DNA from: RGIG8745 sp045576655
GTDB taxonomy: Bacteria > Bacteroidota > Bacteroidia > Bacteroidales > Bacteroidaceae
NCBI GenBank assembly: GCA_045576655.1
Contig: JAZNGW010000029.1
Location: forward strand, 43,269 to 107,268
Length of the DNA stretch: 64,000 nt
Direction of reading: 5' to 3'
Part shown: positions 1-8,875 of the stretch, in pieces
How the letters are laid out: the number at the start of each line of letters is the position of its first letter
Numbering within the stretch: position 1 is the stretch's first letter
Translations under genes and position numbers: made by a program
The notes under the pieces: model-generated
The model's input: only the letters and a program-made list of their open reading frames with translations
Told to the model about the DNA's origin: nothing
The model's database searches: none

Positions 1-364
1 TGAGCATTACCAGCGATATGCACAGGAATACCAGTGTAGGGATAATCTGTATCTTAGCCTTCTTCCATATCATCATGCCCAGGCGGCGCGGAGTCCAGGC
101 AAAGTCGATTTTGTATGCGAGAAATCCGCTGATGAAGAAGAAAAGCGGCATGCGGAACAGGACGAGGAAGGGCAGGGTGGAGGACATCTTGATGTTCTCG
201 TCAAAGCCTTTTGTTACGACATGATAAGCAACAACCATGATCATGGTGAATCCGCGCATGGCATCGATCCACTCCATGCGCTCTTTTGGAGCTGACGCCT
301 TTACGCTCTCGGCACTTGTGCTCTCCGCTACTGTCGTTTCGTGTGTTATGCTATATTCCTCCAT
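1..364 (-). CDS. Acyltransferase 3 family membrane protein (N-terminal part)
   Basis: I read this frame from the reverse strand: about 121 codons from ATG at 364, running off the left edge of the window. After a Ser/Thr/Glu-rich stretch comes ERMEWIDAMRGFTMIMVVAYH, the typical start of membrane acyltransferase 3 (OafA/WecH-like) proteins, where the His is the conserved catalytic-region residue. It is followed by hydrophobic helices (FRMPLFFFISGFLAYKI). Such proteins O-acylate surface polysaccharides at the inner membrane. The gene starts 23 bp after the GT2 gene stop, so it is probably the last visible gene of the glycan operon. The family call is good; the substrate is unknown. Confidence 0.8.
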   Translation of the reverse strand, partial: MEEYSITHETTVAESTSAESVKASAPKERMEWIDAMRGFTMIMVVAYHVVTKGFDENIKMSSTLPFLVLFRMPLFFFISGFLAYKIDFAWTPRRLGMMIWKKAKIQIIPTLVFLCISLVML

Positions 365-387
365 TTTATAACGATTTCTTGTTGTGG

Positions 388-1329
388 CTACAGATTACTC
401 AGACGCCAGTATTTGATATAAATCCACGGACGCATCCATCCGTAGTTGCGAAACATGTTACTCTTGATAAAACCAATCCAAAATACTCTGTCGGACTCGT
501 TTAGCGACTTGAAGACCTCCGTGTCGTAGCCGTAAATATGACTGCAGATGTGATAGTCCAAACGCTTGCGCATCTCGCAGTCCAGGCCCATCGTGTCGGC
601 AAACGTCCTGAAACTTTCCAAGATGGCTCTGTAGCAGTCAAAAAGAATGGCGGTGTTGTTTCTGGCCTTCTTGCCGCCCGTGTCTGTGCCTACGTTGTAT
701 AGGTAGTATGGCACAGGGTAGTTCCTTATCTTCTTTGCCATAAGCATAGACTTGATAAAAAACTCAAGGTCCTGGCATCGGATGAGACGGGTGTCAAAGC
801 GGAATGGCAAACTGCTTAAGAAGTCGGTGCGTAGCAGGAAATTGAAAGGGGCGGCAATGAGACACCGCTTCCTTTGCATAGTCTTGAAATAGGAAATGCC
901 GTCAGTCGCTTCGTCTACAGGGCAGATGCGAACCTTGCGTTTGTTCTCACCTTTGTGGCAGATGTAGTGCGTAAGATGCAGAATGTCTGCGTCGTCCCTC
1001 TCTGCTTCACGGAAAATATCCTTGAGCGAACCATCCACAAGAGCATCGTCGGCATCGACAAACAGTGTGTACTTGCCTTGAGCGTATTTCATTCCGTGGT
1101 TTCTGGCCGCCGCCGCACCGCTATTTTCTTGGTGCAGAAGCCGAAAGTTATCTCTCGAGCAAGCGTATCTCTCTATTATCTCCGCTGACTTGTCTGTGCT
1201 TCCGTCGTTGACAAAAATTACTTCGAGAGCTACACCGTCCTGCTTGAGGATGGAGCAGATGCAGTTCTCGATGTAAGCTTCGCAGTTGAATACTGGAATA
1301 ACGATAGATATGTCGAACGATGGATGCAT
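388..1329 (-). CDS. Family 2 glycosyltransferase
   Basis: 313 aa. The GT-A fold begins at once: FDISIVIPVFNCEAYIENC, then EVIFVNDGSTD (nucleotide-sugar binding), ENSGAAAARNHG, and the metal-binding DADD motif in LFVDADDALVDGS near residue 95. There is no signal peptide or clear membrane helix, so it is probably a cytoplasmic-face enzyme that adds a sugar to a lipid-linked surface glycan. It lies 40 bp after the flippase gene and 23 bp before the acyltransferase, fitting one transcription unit. GT2 membership is clear; donor and acceptor cannot be read from the sequence. Confidence 0.9.
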   Translation of the reverse strand: MHPSFDISIVIPVFNCEAYIENCICSILKQDGVALEVIFVNDGSTDKSAEIIERYACSRDNFRLLHQENSGAAAARNHGMKYAQGKYTLFVDADDALVDGSLKDIFREAERDDADILHLTHYICHKGENKRKVRICPVDEATDGISYFKTMQRKRCLIAAPFNFLLRTDFLSSLPFRFDTRLIRCQDLEFFIKSMLMAKKIRNYPVPYYLYNVGTDTGGKKARNNTAILFDCYRAILESFRTFADTMGLDCEMRKRLDYHICSHIYGYDTEVFKSLNESDRVFWIGFIKSNMFRNYGWMRPWIYIKYWRLSNL

Positions 1330-1369
1330 TGTTTGTCGTTAGTTTTGCGTTTTTTGCAGACTTCTTTTT

Positions 1370-2839
1370 TTACTCTTGTCGCCTGTGCATCAGGTAGGTC
1401 AAACTCTCCTTCAAGATATTCGTGCCGAGCATCCATAGCACGCCGATATAAACGGCGGCGGCGATGATGATGCGGAGAATAAGGAGCAGGTAAGCATTGT
1501 CAGTCCAAGTTGTTGAATAGTAGGCAATGAGCATAGCGGCTATGGCAACAATAAGAAACGGAACCATATCCTTCAGGGCATGGAATAGTGGCAGACGTAT
1601 CTCACACCAGAGGAAATAGTGCCAGATGAAAATCCACGAGATGAGTATCACGACGTAGAGCGCTATCATGAGCGGCACCCCCGTCAGTCCAAAGAAGTTG
1701 AGTTCGAGGAGATGTACAAGACAGGCGGAGAGGGTCATTGCGCATCCTTGCGAAATGATGTTCCACATGTACACATTGGACTTGCCTCGACTGATTATGA
1801 GGTTGAAGTAGAGGGTAGCGATGGGAAGGAAAGCTCCTCCAATGCAGAGGATGCGCATGAGGTTTGCGCTTGGCAACCATTTTTCTGTGATGGTAATAAT
1901 GATGAACTCAGGAGCGATGAGGGCGAGTCCGAACATGCATGGGAAGGCTACGAACGAGGTGAAGCGCAGCATCTTACGAAAAGAGCGGCGCAGACGTTCC
2001 ATATCGTCTCCTACCTGTACGAATGTGGGCTGTGCTACTCCTTGTACCATGCCTGTGATGAACTGAGTGCCCATCAGGTTCCACTTATTTGCTTGGTTAT
2101 AAGTACCTACGATTTCAGCCTTGTAGAAGAGTCCAAGGAGGACGGAGAACACATTGTTGTTGATGCTGTTGAATATGTACGTTATCAGCATCTTGCTGCT
2201 GAAACCGAACATTTCGCGCACTGGTTGAAAACTGATTTTGAATGATGGGCGCCAACCTGACAGCCACCAACTGATGGCGGTGTTCGACAGGTTGTAGATT
2301 ATGGTCTGTGTTGCTATGCCCCAGTATGCCATGCCGTTGAGAGCCATGATGACGCCAGCAGTCCCTGAAATGAAAAGGGAGATGATTGACATTACGGCGA
2401 GTTCCTTTTGCTGAAGATTTCTGAAAAGGATAGATCTTGGCACAATGGAAAAACTGGATATGAAGAATGCCAAGAACTGATAGCACGCCAGGGATGTGAG
2501 CCGTGGCTCGTTGTAAATCTTGGCTATCAGTGGCGATGCACCGCAAAGGATGATGTAGAGCAAGAGACTGCAGGTTATATTGAACCAGAAGACCGAATTG
2601 AAATCGCGGTGCGTGGCATCCTTTTTGTTTGTCAGGGCAGTGACGAAGCCGCTGTCCTGCAAGGCTCCGGCAATGGTGGAGAAAATGAGCAACATTCCCA
2701 CCAGACCGTAGTCTTCCTGAGTCAGGATGCGGGCAATGACAATGCCAAACACAGCGTTCAGTATCTGCATTGTTCCGTTGTTGAGGGCTCCCCAAAGGAA
2801 TCCTTTAGCGGTTTTGTCCTTTAATGATTGCTCTGACAT
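1370..2839 (-). CDS. Polysaccharide flippase (Wzx/MOP superfamily)
   Basis: 489 aa of mostly hydrophobic sequence with roughly 12-14 membrane segments. The N-terminus (KGFLWGALNNGTMQILN, then ARILTQEDYGLVGMLLIF) is the usual opening of WzxC-like lipopolysaccharide/O-antigen flippases of the MOP superfamily. The family moves lipid-linked oligosaccharides across the inner membrane. It sits between kdtA (57 bp upstream) and a GT2 gene (40 bp downstream), which supports a role in surface glycan assembly. ATG at 2839 gives the conventional N-terminus. Which glycan it moves is not visible. Confidence 0.9.
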   Translation of the reverse strand: MSEQSLKDKTAKGFLWGALNNGTMQILNAVFGIVIARILTQEDYGLVGMLLIFSTIAGALQDSGFVTALTNKKDATHRDFNSVFWFNITCSLLLYIILCGASPLIAKIYNEPRLTSLACYQFLAFFISSFSIVPRSILFRNLQQKELAVMSIISLFISGTAGVIMALNGMAYWGIATQTIIYNLSNTAISWWLSGWRPSFKISFQPVREMFGFSSKMLITYIFNSINNNVFSVLLGLFYKAEIVGTYNQANKWNLMGTQFITGMVQGVAQPTFVQVGDDMERLRRSFRKMLRFTSFVAFPCMFGLALIAPEFIIITITEKWLPSANLMRILCIGGAFLPIATLYFNLIISRGKSNVYMWNIISQGCAMTLSACLVHLLELNFFGLTGVPLMIALYVVILISWIFIWHYFLWCEIRLPLFHALKDMVPFLIVAIAAMLIAYYSTTWTDNAYLLLILRIIIAAAVYIGVLWMLGTNILKESLTYLMHRRQE

Positions 2840-2896
2840 CTGTGGCGTGATGTGTGGGAGGTGTTAGGATTGTTTGCCAACTCGCCTCCATTCGGC

Positions 2897-4159
2897 CTAT
2901 CCGAATATATGCTTAAAGCACTTTTCTGAAGCGCCAGCGTTGCTCTTGATGTAGTTGCCGGCCTTCTTGCCTGCTTCGGACAGGAATTCGGGGTCGCTGA
3001 TAAAACGATCCATAAGTGCTGCAAACGATTCTTTACTTGTATATTCAAACGAACCGCCGTGCTTGATCAGCTGTTGCGCTTCGCGGAATTTCTTGTTCTT
3101 AGGTCCGAACATTACGGGGATGCCGTATACGGCGGCTTCAGGTACGTTGTGTATGCCTGCTCCGAATCCGCCTCCGACGATGGCGATGTCGCCATAGCGG
3201 TAGATTGAAGAGAGTTTTCCGAAGCAGTTGACGATAAGCACCTCTGCCTCTGCAAGTTCTTTCTTGACAGCCTCCAACATAGAAGCATTGTTGCAGGCTG
3301 ATTTCAGTCGTTCCTCCATGTCCCTGTAGTAGACCACTTTGCGGTCTTTCAGCATTGTGCGCAGTTCGCTGAGGTGCGACTCTCCGATTACATGTGGGGC
3401 AATGACAAGTTTCCAGTCCTTGTGTTGCGCAAAATAAGGAATATAGATTGCCTCGTCAGGCTGCCAACTGCTACCAGCAATGAATGTTCGTTTGCCGTCT
3501 TTGAAAATTTCCACGAGCGGGAGATCGGCTGCTTGGGCGCGAATTTCAAGAACGCGGTCAAGGCGGGTATCACCAACTACGGTGGTATTTGTTATTCCGT
3601 GTTTGGCAAGCAACTGTTTTGACTCTTCGTTCTGCACAAACAGATGATCGAAGCATTTGAGCGCCTTGGTTGAACTGTACCATTGGAAGAAGTGTTGCTG
3701 AGGACGGAAAATGCTTGATATGCTATATATCTTTATGCCCTTGCGTTTCATGGCAGTGAGGTAGTTTGTCCAAAACTCGTATTTGATGAACAAGGCTATC
3801 TCAGGATGAGCCAGGCGGAGAAAACTTGCCACGTTGCCAGGAGTATCAAACGGCATATAGCAGATCACGTCGGCGCCCTCGTAGTTTTTCCTCACTTCGT
3901 AGCCCGACGGCGAGAAGAACGTGAGCAGTATCTTGTATTCGGGGTGAGTCTTGCGCAGGCGTTCCATGAGCGGGCGTCCCTGTTCAAATTCACCGAGCGA
4001 TGCTGCGTGAAACCACACAACTCTGTCTGTCGGTTTTATCTGCTCCTTCAGAACGGAGAATGTGTGCGGTATGCCGGCCACAATCTTTCGTATCTTTTTA
4101 TTGAAGATCGATGCGAAAAGTGCGCCTATGGCATAGATGTATAAAGCGACAGTATACAC
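2897..4159 (-). CDS. kdtA: 3-deoxy-D-manno-octulosonic acid transferase
   Basis: 420 aa. It transfers Kdo from CMP-Kdo to lipid A precursor at the cytoplasmic face of the inner membrane (lipopolysaccharide core). It begins with a short membrane anchor (YTVALYIYAIGALFASIF), then VVWFHAASLGEFEQGRPL, which holds the conserved catalytic-region Glu of the WaaA family. The GT-B C-terminal half has GGGFGAGIHNVPEAAVYGIPV. The start codon is GTG (complement of 4157-4159) preceded by AGAAG; no in-frame ATG could replace it without losing the anchor. It is 41 bp after gltX and probably cotranscribed with it. Length is normal for the family. Confidence 0.95.
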   Translation of the reverse strand: MYTVALYIYAIGALFASIFNKKIRKIVAGIPHTFSVLKEQIKPTDRVVWFHAASLGEFEQGRPLMERLRKTHPEYKILLTFFSPSGYEVRKNYEGADVICYMPFDTPGNVASFLRLAHPEIALFIKYEFWTNYLTAMKRKGIKIYSISSIFRPQQHFFQWYSSTKALKCFDHLFVQNEESKQLLAKHGITNTTVVGDTRLDRVLEIRAQAADLPLVEIFKDGKRTFIAGSSWQPDEAIYIPYFAQHKDWKLVIAPHVIGESHLSELRTMLKDRKVVYYRDMEERLKSACNNASMLEAVKKELAEAEVLIVNCFGKLSSIYRYGDIAIVGGGFGAGIHNVPEAAVYGIPVMFGPKNKKFREAQQLIKHGGSFEYTSKESFAALMDRFISDPEFLSEAGKKAGNYIKSNAGASEKCFKHIFG

Positions 4160-4200
4160 TTCTTTTTTTAATGTTAGTAGTTTTTAAGAATAGGTGTTAG

Positions 4201-5760
4201 TTATCCTAAGCATTCGCATGCCTTCTTGATGCGGGCAATGGTTTCCTCCTTTCCAAGGAAAGCGGAGAGTTCGTACATGTCTGGTCCTTGACCTGTGCCT
4301 ACAAGAGCCACGCGCCATGCGTTCCATGGGCGTTTGCCTGTTTCTTCGGTCCAAGGGTCAACTGCCGCTTTCTGCGACTCGACAGAGAAGTCGTCTAACT
4401 TTTCGAGTACAGAAACAAGTTCCATCATGTCGGCTGCAGTGTCTTCTTTCCAGTTTTTGCGCACGAACTTGTCTTCTTTGTCGTATGCTTCTGGAGCTAC
4501 GAAGAAGAATTTGCAAAGCGGCCAAAGGTCGTTCACGAAACTTACGTTGCGCTTCTTCTTGTTGCCGTCGTTATCGGCATATTCCACAACCTTCTGCTTC
4601 ATCATGCTTACGACTTGTGCTTCACGTTCAGGAGTGGACTCTATGCCTTCGGCACGGAGTATCTTGTCGAACTCACCTGTCCATTCCATGTCGTCCTGCT
4701 TGAGCAAGTATTGGTGGTTGAACCAGATGCCCTTGACGTAGTCGAAGCGTGCACCGCTCTTTGAACATTTTGTGAGGTCAAACAGGCTAATTAGCTCTTC
4801 CATAGACATAACTTCCTGGTCGTTTCCTGGATTCCATCCGAGCAGAGCGAGGAAGTTCACAACAGCCTCAGGCAGATATCCCTTTTCGCGGTATCCAGAA
4901 GACACTTCGCCCGACTTAGGGTCGTGCCATTCGAGCGGGAATACAGGGAATCCGAGTTTGTCACCGTCACGTTTTGACAGTTTGCCGTTGCCAACAGGTT
5001 TGAGCAGGAGCGGCAAGTGAGCGAAACGTGGCATTGTGTCGGCCCATCCGAAAGCCTCGTATAGAAGTACGTGGAGCGGAGCTGAAGGCAGCCATTCCTC
5101 ACCTCGGATAACGTGAGTAACCTCCATCAGGTGGTCGTCAACGATGTTTGCGAGGTGGTATGTAGGAAGTTGGTCGGCGCTTTTGTAAAGCACTTTGTCG
5201 TCGAGGATAGAAGAGTTGATGTTTACGTCGCCACGGATGATGTCGTCGACATGGACGTCGCGGCCAGGCTCAATCTTAAAACGAACCACATACTGATGCC
5301 CTTCGGCGATGAGGGTGTCCACCTCCTCCTTTGCGAGGGTAAGCGAATTGCGCATCATGCCGCGAGTCTTGGCGTCATACTGGAAATTCTCTATTTCAGC
5401 ACGTTTGGCGTCGAGTTCCTCAGGCGTGTCAAAAGCAATATAGGCCTTATTGTCGTCAAGGAGCTGCTGCACATATTTCTTATAAATGTCTCTGCGTTCT
5501 GACTGACGGTAAGGTCCGTGGTTTCCTCCGAAACTTACACCTTCGTCAAAGTTGATACCGAGCCATTTGAATGATTCGATTATATATTCCTCTGCTCCTG
5601 GGACAAAGCGAGTTGAGTCTGTATCTTCAATGCGGAAAATGAAGTCGCCGCCGTTCTGCTTGGCGAACAAATAGTTGTATAATGCTGTTCGTACGCCACC
5701 GATGTGGAGTGGTCCTGTCGGACTTGGTGCAAAACGTACTCTAACTTTTCTATCAGCCAT
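4201..5760 (-). CDS. gltX: Glutamate--tRNA ligase
   Basis: 519 aa class I aminoacyl-tRNA synthetase that charges tRNA-Glu. The HIGH-type motif is in FAPSPTGPLHIGGVRTALYN near the N-terminus and the KMSKS-type motif is KLSKRDG in the middle, followed by the helical anticodon-binding half. Length is slightly above the bacterial norm (about 470-510). It has its own strong promoter (5800-5830) and probably heads the unit that continues into kdtA, the flippase and the glycosyltransferase. No Gln-tRNA synthetase is in the window, so whether this enzyme is discriminating cannot be judged. Confidence 0.97.
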   Translation of the reverse strand: MADRKVRVRFAPSPTGPLHIGGVRTALYNYLFAKQNGGDFIFRIEDTDSTRFVPGAEEYIIESFKWLGINFDEGVSFGGNHGPYRQSERRDIYKKYVQQLLDDNKAYIAFDTPEELDAKRAEIENFQYDAKTRGMMRNSLTLAKEEVDTLIAEGHQYVVRFKIEPGRDVHVDDIIRGDVNINSSILDDKVLYKSADQLPTYHLANIVDDHLMEVTHVIRGEEWLPSAPLHVLLYEAFGWADTMPRFAHLPLLLKPVGNGKLSKRDGDKLGFPVFPLEWHDPKSGEVSSGYREKGYLPEAVVNFLALLGWNPGNDQEVMSMEELISLFDLTKCSKSGARFDYVKGIWFNHQYLLKQDDMEWTGEFDKILRAEGIESTPEREAQVVSMMKQKVVEYADNDGNKKKRNVSFVNDLWPLCKFFFVAPEAYDKEDKFVRKNWKEDTAADMMELVSVLEKLDDFSVESQKAAVDPWTEETGKRPWNAWRVALVGTGQGPDMYELSAFLGKEETIARIKKACECLG

Positions 5761-5799
5761 TTATATTTATTGTAAGTGTTATTAAATGTAAATCTGTTG

Positions 5800-5830
5800 C
5801 AAAAATATAAAAAAAAAGCGCTGTGACAAA
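5800..5830 (-). promoter_or_regulatory. Bacteroidetes promoter of gltX operon
   Basis: On the minus strand TTTG (5827-5830) is followed by 19 bp and TATTTTTG (5800-5807), matching the Bacteroidetes primary sigma consensus TTTG-N19/21-TAnnTTTG. Transcription would start near 5793 and leave a roughly 30-nt A/T-rich leader before the gltX ATG at 5760. Confidence 0.8.
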
Positions 5831-5907
5831 ACGACCAAGCTCGAATACACTGTTTTAAAGTGTAAAATGCGGGTGGCAGAATGTTCTTTTTGTCGCCAAA
5901 ATGGGTG

Positions 5908-6681
5908 TTAATACGAAACTTGGCATTTAATGCCCCTCGCCCTCACTTTTTCGGCTATGCAGTCCAGTTCCTCCTTTGTGGCTTTGCTAAGGTTCTGTGC
6001 GGGCGTGTCGCGGTCGATTGTGTAGATCATCACTTCCTTAGGGCCTATTTCCGCTATTGCGTCAAGCCACGGAGCAACATAGTCGTCAGCAACGTTCGAC
6101 ACGTCTTCGCCCTCCCATGTGCCGTGCAGGAACATCGTCTGTATGATACACTGTTTGCCAAAACGCTTCATGCTTTCGACTATACCAGGAAGGTTGAAAT
6201 TGCCCGCAGGGCGGTCAACCCTATTGATAAACAGTTCCGATACGGTGTCAAGTTTCAGGATGTTGTTGTCCACCTTCATCAGTGCGTCAAAAACTTTCTC
6301 GTTCTGTATCATGCTCGAATTGCTCAACACGCTCACTTTTGCCTCAGGGAAGAATCTGTTGCGCAGAGCAATTGTGTCGTCGATAATTTCCGCAAACTGG
6401 GGATGAAGCGTCGGTTCGCCATTGCCAGCAAAAGTGAACACGTCGGGGCGTATGCCTTCTGCTTCCATTTCTGCCAATTTTTTGCTGAGAGCCTCCGTTA
6501 CCTCCTGTCTTGTAGGCAGAGGACTGAGCGTGCGTCGCTCCTTGTTGAATCCACATTCACAATAGATGCAGTCGAACGAGCATCGCTTGCCGTCACCTGG
6601 AAGCAGATTGATTCCGAGTGACACTCCTAAGCGGCGGCTGTGAACTGGACCGAATATCGGTGATTGATGAAGTGAAGTCAT
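5908..6681 (-). CDS. Radical SAM protein (COG0731, wyosine-synthase-like)
   Basis: 257 aa. The N-terminus GPVHSRRLGVSLGINLLPG and the cluster motif CSFDCIYC (CxxxCxxC, binding a 4Fe-4S cluster and SAM) match the COG0731 group of radical SAM enzymes, named after archaeal wyosine synthetase but of unknown role in bacteria. FTFAGNGEPTLHP supplies the GGE-like SAM contact. It is a single-gene unit. The family call is firm; I do not assign a reaction. Confidence 0.85.
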   Translation of the reverse strand: MTSLHQSPIFGPVHSRRLGVSLGINLLPGDGKRCSFDCIYCECGFNKERRTLSPLPTRQEVTEALSKKLAEMEAEGIRPDVFTFAGNGEPTLHPQFAEIIDDTIALRNRFFPEAKVSVLSNSSMIQNEKVFDALMKVDNNILKLDTVSELFINRVDRPAGNFNLPGIVESMKRFGKQCIIQTMFLHGTWEGEDVSNVADDYVAPWLDAIAEIGPKEVMIYTIDRDTPAQNLSKATKEELDCIAEKVRARGIKCQVSY

Positions 6682-6755
6682 ATATTTAGTTTTGTGATTA
6701 ATGGAACTTGGTATATTTAGCTAAGTCTTAAGATGGGAAACGATTACCGCCTTTG

Positions 6756-6763
6756 CAAAGATA
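6756..6763 (-). promoter_or_regulatory. Possible -7 element for the radical SAM gene
   Basis: TATCTTTG on the minus strand matches TAnnTTTG and lies about 75 bp ahead of the ATG at 6681. No TTTG is present at the expected -33 position, where the stem of the 6773-6800 hairpin lies, so this is a weak call. Confidence 0.4.
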
Positions 6764-6766
6764 AAC

Positions 6767-6800
6767 AAAAAAAGACAGCTGTTCTCACGAATCGCTGTCT
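6767..6800 (-). terminator. Hairpin plus T-run (minus strand) next to a small leader-like ORF
   Basis: The arms AGACAGC (6773-6779) and GCTGTCT (6794-6800) form a perfect 7-bp stem with a 14-nt loop. On the minus strand the stem is followed by seven T (6767-6773), the form of an intrinsic terminator about 200 bp beyond the beta-glucuronidase stop. Read on the plus strand the same hairpin lies at the 5' side of a small ORF at 6839, so it could instead belong to a plus-strand element. Confidence 0.55.
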
Positions 6801-6838
6801 CACTTTAGTAAACTTATTATTAACCTAAACCTTAAGTT

Positions 6839-6913
6839 ATGAAAAAGTATTTTTTTCAAGGGCAAATTTGCAACTTATTTATTTATCTCGCAAATATTAC
6901 CGATGTTTTTTAA
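6839..6913 (+). other. 24-codon mini-ORF behind a hairpin (candidate leader or structured element)
   Basis: An ATG after the A/T-rich leader TTAACCTAAACCTTAAGTT opens 24 codons (MKKYFFQG..., rich in Phe, Ile and Tyr) before TAA at 6911-6913. The ATGAAAAAG start and leader look like a genuine Bacteroidetes gene start, but no gene follows on the plus strand and nothing shows that it is translated. The rest of 6682-6998 holds only the hairpin and the weak promoter listed separately. Confidence 0.25.
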
Positions 6914-6998
6914 AACATTTTTTCACAAACGGAGCCGTTGTGGGATTTTTGCTTATGAAACAAGACTTTTCAGTGTATCCTATTGGAATCCTAAATTG

Positions 6999-8810
6999 TT
7001 ATTTGCTTTCGTAGTATTTTTTCAGAACGTAGAAAGCCTGTTTCTTCATGCCTTTCTCGGAGATGAGTCCCTTGCGGTTCCATCCGTCCTGCACCTGGTG
7101 GAGTTGGCGCAGAGGCGACATGAAGTCGCACAAGATCCACGGGGTCATTCCTGAGAGTCCGTCAATTTTGTCAAACATGGCAATACATTCCTCGTATAGA
7201 TATGCTTGGAACTCTTCGCTCCATACGGTCTCTTTGTCGCCGTGCAGTCCCTGCAGTGCGCCGCCTCCGAACTCGCTCACGATTACAGGCTTTTCCAATC
7301 CCATCTTGAAGGTTTTGTCCCTGCATTCTGCAGGCGAACCGCCGTACCATCCAAGGTATTCGTTGAGGCTGATGATGTCGAGTTTCTGCATAAGCGGGTC
7401 GTTGTATGTGTAGACAGCGTCAGGATGTCCGTCCCTTTCCTGGTCTTTCTTGCATGCTGCCGAGAGCAGGCGTGTGGAGTCGAGGCTTCTTACATAATCA
7501 GCCAGTTCGCTAAGGAACTTGTTGCGGTCAGGCACCACAGCAGTTTCATTGGCTATGGACCAGATGATGCTGCTGGCGCGGTTGTAGTCGCGGTCAATGA
7601 GTTCCTTGTATTGTTGTTTTGCTTTTTCCAGCACTTTAGGGCTATGCCATTGTATACCCCAGTAGAGCGGGAGTTCCTCCCAGAGCAGGATTCCCTCCTT
7701 GTCGGCAAGGCGCACAAGATTTTCCTGGTGCGGATAGTGTGCCAGACGCAGGAAGTTGCATCCAAGTTCCTTTGCCCATCCTATCACGAGCCGTGCATCC
7801 TCGATTGAATTGGCGCGAGTGCGTCGCAGAGGATTCTCGTCGTGCAGACAGATTCCTTTGAGAAACACAGGCTCGCCGTTGAGAAGTATCTGCTTGCCTT
7901 TGGTCTCTATGGTGCGGAATCCGATTAGGTCGCTGATGGTATCGCTTCCTGCAATGATGCGCACGTCGTATAGTTTTGGATTCTCTGGCGACCACAGTTG
8001 CAGGCGTTTGGCATCGAGGGTGAAGTCCGTCTTCCCGTCGGTTTCCACGTTTACGCTCTTGTCAATTTTGAGTTCAGGAATCTGTACGCGAGCGGTCTGA
8101 GGTATCTCCTTTCCAGAGAGGAGCAGTGTGCCGCTGATTTTGCGCACCTTGCTGTTGAGTGTCGACTTGTCGAGTGCTATGTAGTAGTTGCTCACGAAAG
8201 TCTTTGGCGTTTCGACGAGCAGCACATCGCGAGTTATGCCTCCGTGGTTGAACCAGTCAGCCACCTCGGCAGGGATGCGGTCGGCACGTCGTCCGCCGTC
8301 CACACCGATGATGAGGAAGTTGCCCTCCTTCTTCATCAGGTCGGTCACCTCGTAGCAGAATGGTGTGAATCCGCCTTCGTGGCGTCCGAGACGCTTGCCG
8401 TTGAACGTCACCGTGGAGAGATAGTTGGCGGCACCGACATATACGAAGTAGCGCTTGCTGTCATCAAGGTCGGGCTTGTCGAACAAGCGGCGGTACCAGA
8501 TATTGCTTTCGTAATACATCAATTCCAGTTTCTGCGTGTTCCAGCTGCCAGGCACCCACAGTGTCTGTGCCGGATTGAAACTGTATTCCACACGGTCGCT
8601 TTTGTCGCGCGGCACCTCGTTGCGGTATATCTGCTTGTTGCCCATCGCTTCGGTGCGGAACGGGTCGAGCACGTATTCCCATTTGCCGTTCAGACAGACG
8701 TTCGTGCGGTTCAAGGCGTTACCTATGAAAATGTTTCTGTCCTGTGCGTCGATACTGCTATTTGCCAGAAGTGCAAGCATAGCGGAAATGATGATATTCT
8801 TGATTCTCAT
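6999..8810 (-). CDS. Secreted GH2 beta-glucuronidase
   Basis: 603 aa from the ATG at 8810, where a signal peptide begins (MRIKNIIISAMLALLANSS). Upstream ATGs at 8834 and 8912 were rejected: the -7 element at 8848-8855 would leave almost no leader for the first, and the second lies upstream of the promoter. GH2 layout: jelly-roll (about 35-200), Ig-like (200-300), TIM barrel (from about 305). The acid/base is E422 in SIANET and the nucleophile E513 in VSEFGG. N578 and K580 in DGWNRKGL match the N-x-K motif that in GH2 beta-glucuronidases binds the substrate carboxylate, so I favour glucuronidase over galactosidase. It follows the lyase-like gene, fitting removal of glucuronic acid from oligosaccharides. 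Confidence 0.85.
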   Translation of the reverse strand: MRIKNIIISAMLALLANSSIDAQDRNIFIGNALNRTNVCLNGKWEYVLDPFRTEAMGNKQIYRNEVPRDKSDRVEYSFNPAQTLWVPGSWNTQKLELMYYESNIWYRRLFDKPDLDDSKRYFVYVGAANYLSTVTFNGKRLGRHEGGFTPFCYEVTDLMKKEGNFLIIGVDGGRRADRIPAEVADWFNHGGITRDVLLVETPKTFVSNYYIALDKSTLNSKVRKISGTLLLSGKEIPQTARVQIPELKIDKSVNVETDGKTDFTLDAKRLQLWSPENPKLYDVRIIAGSDTISDLIGFRTIETKGKQILLNGEPVFLKGICLHDENPLRRTRANSIEDARLVIGWAKELGCNFLRLAHYPHQENLVRLADKEGILLWEELPLYWGIQWHSPKVLEKAKQQYKELIDRDYNRASSIIWSIANETAVVPDRNKFLSELADYVRSLDSTRLLSAACKKDQERDGHPDAVYTYNDPLMQKLDIISLNEYLGWYGGSPAECRDKTFKMGLEKPVIVSEFGGGALQGLHGDKETVWSEEFQAYLYEECIAMFDKIDGLSGMTPWILCDFMSPLRQLHQVQDGWNRKGLISEKGMKKQAFYVLKKYYESK

Positions 8811-8847
8811 ATCGTTTGGGTTTGTGTTGTTCATTATGTATCCTACG

Positions 8848-8855
8848 CAAATATA
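8848..8855 (-). promoter_or_regulatory. -7 element of the beta-glucuronidase gene
   Basis: TATATTTG on the minus strand is a perfect TAnnTTTG. It places the transcript start near 8841 and supports the CDS start at 8810. No clear TTTG lies 19-21 bp upstream, so the promoter may need an activator. Confidence 0.6.
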
Positions 8856-8875
8856 GTAATATTTATTAATAATGA

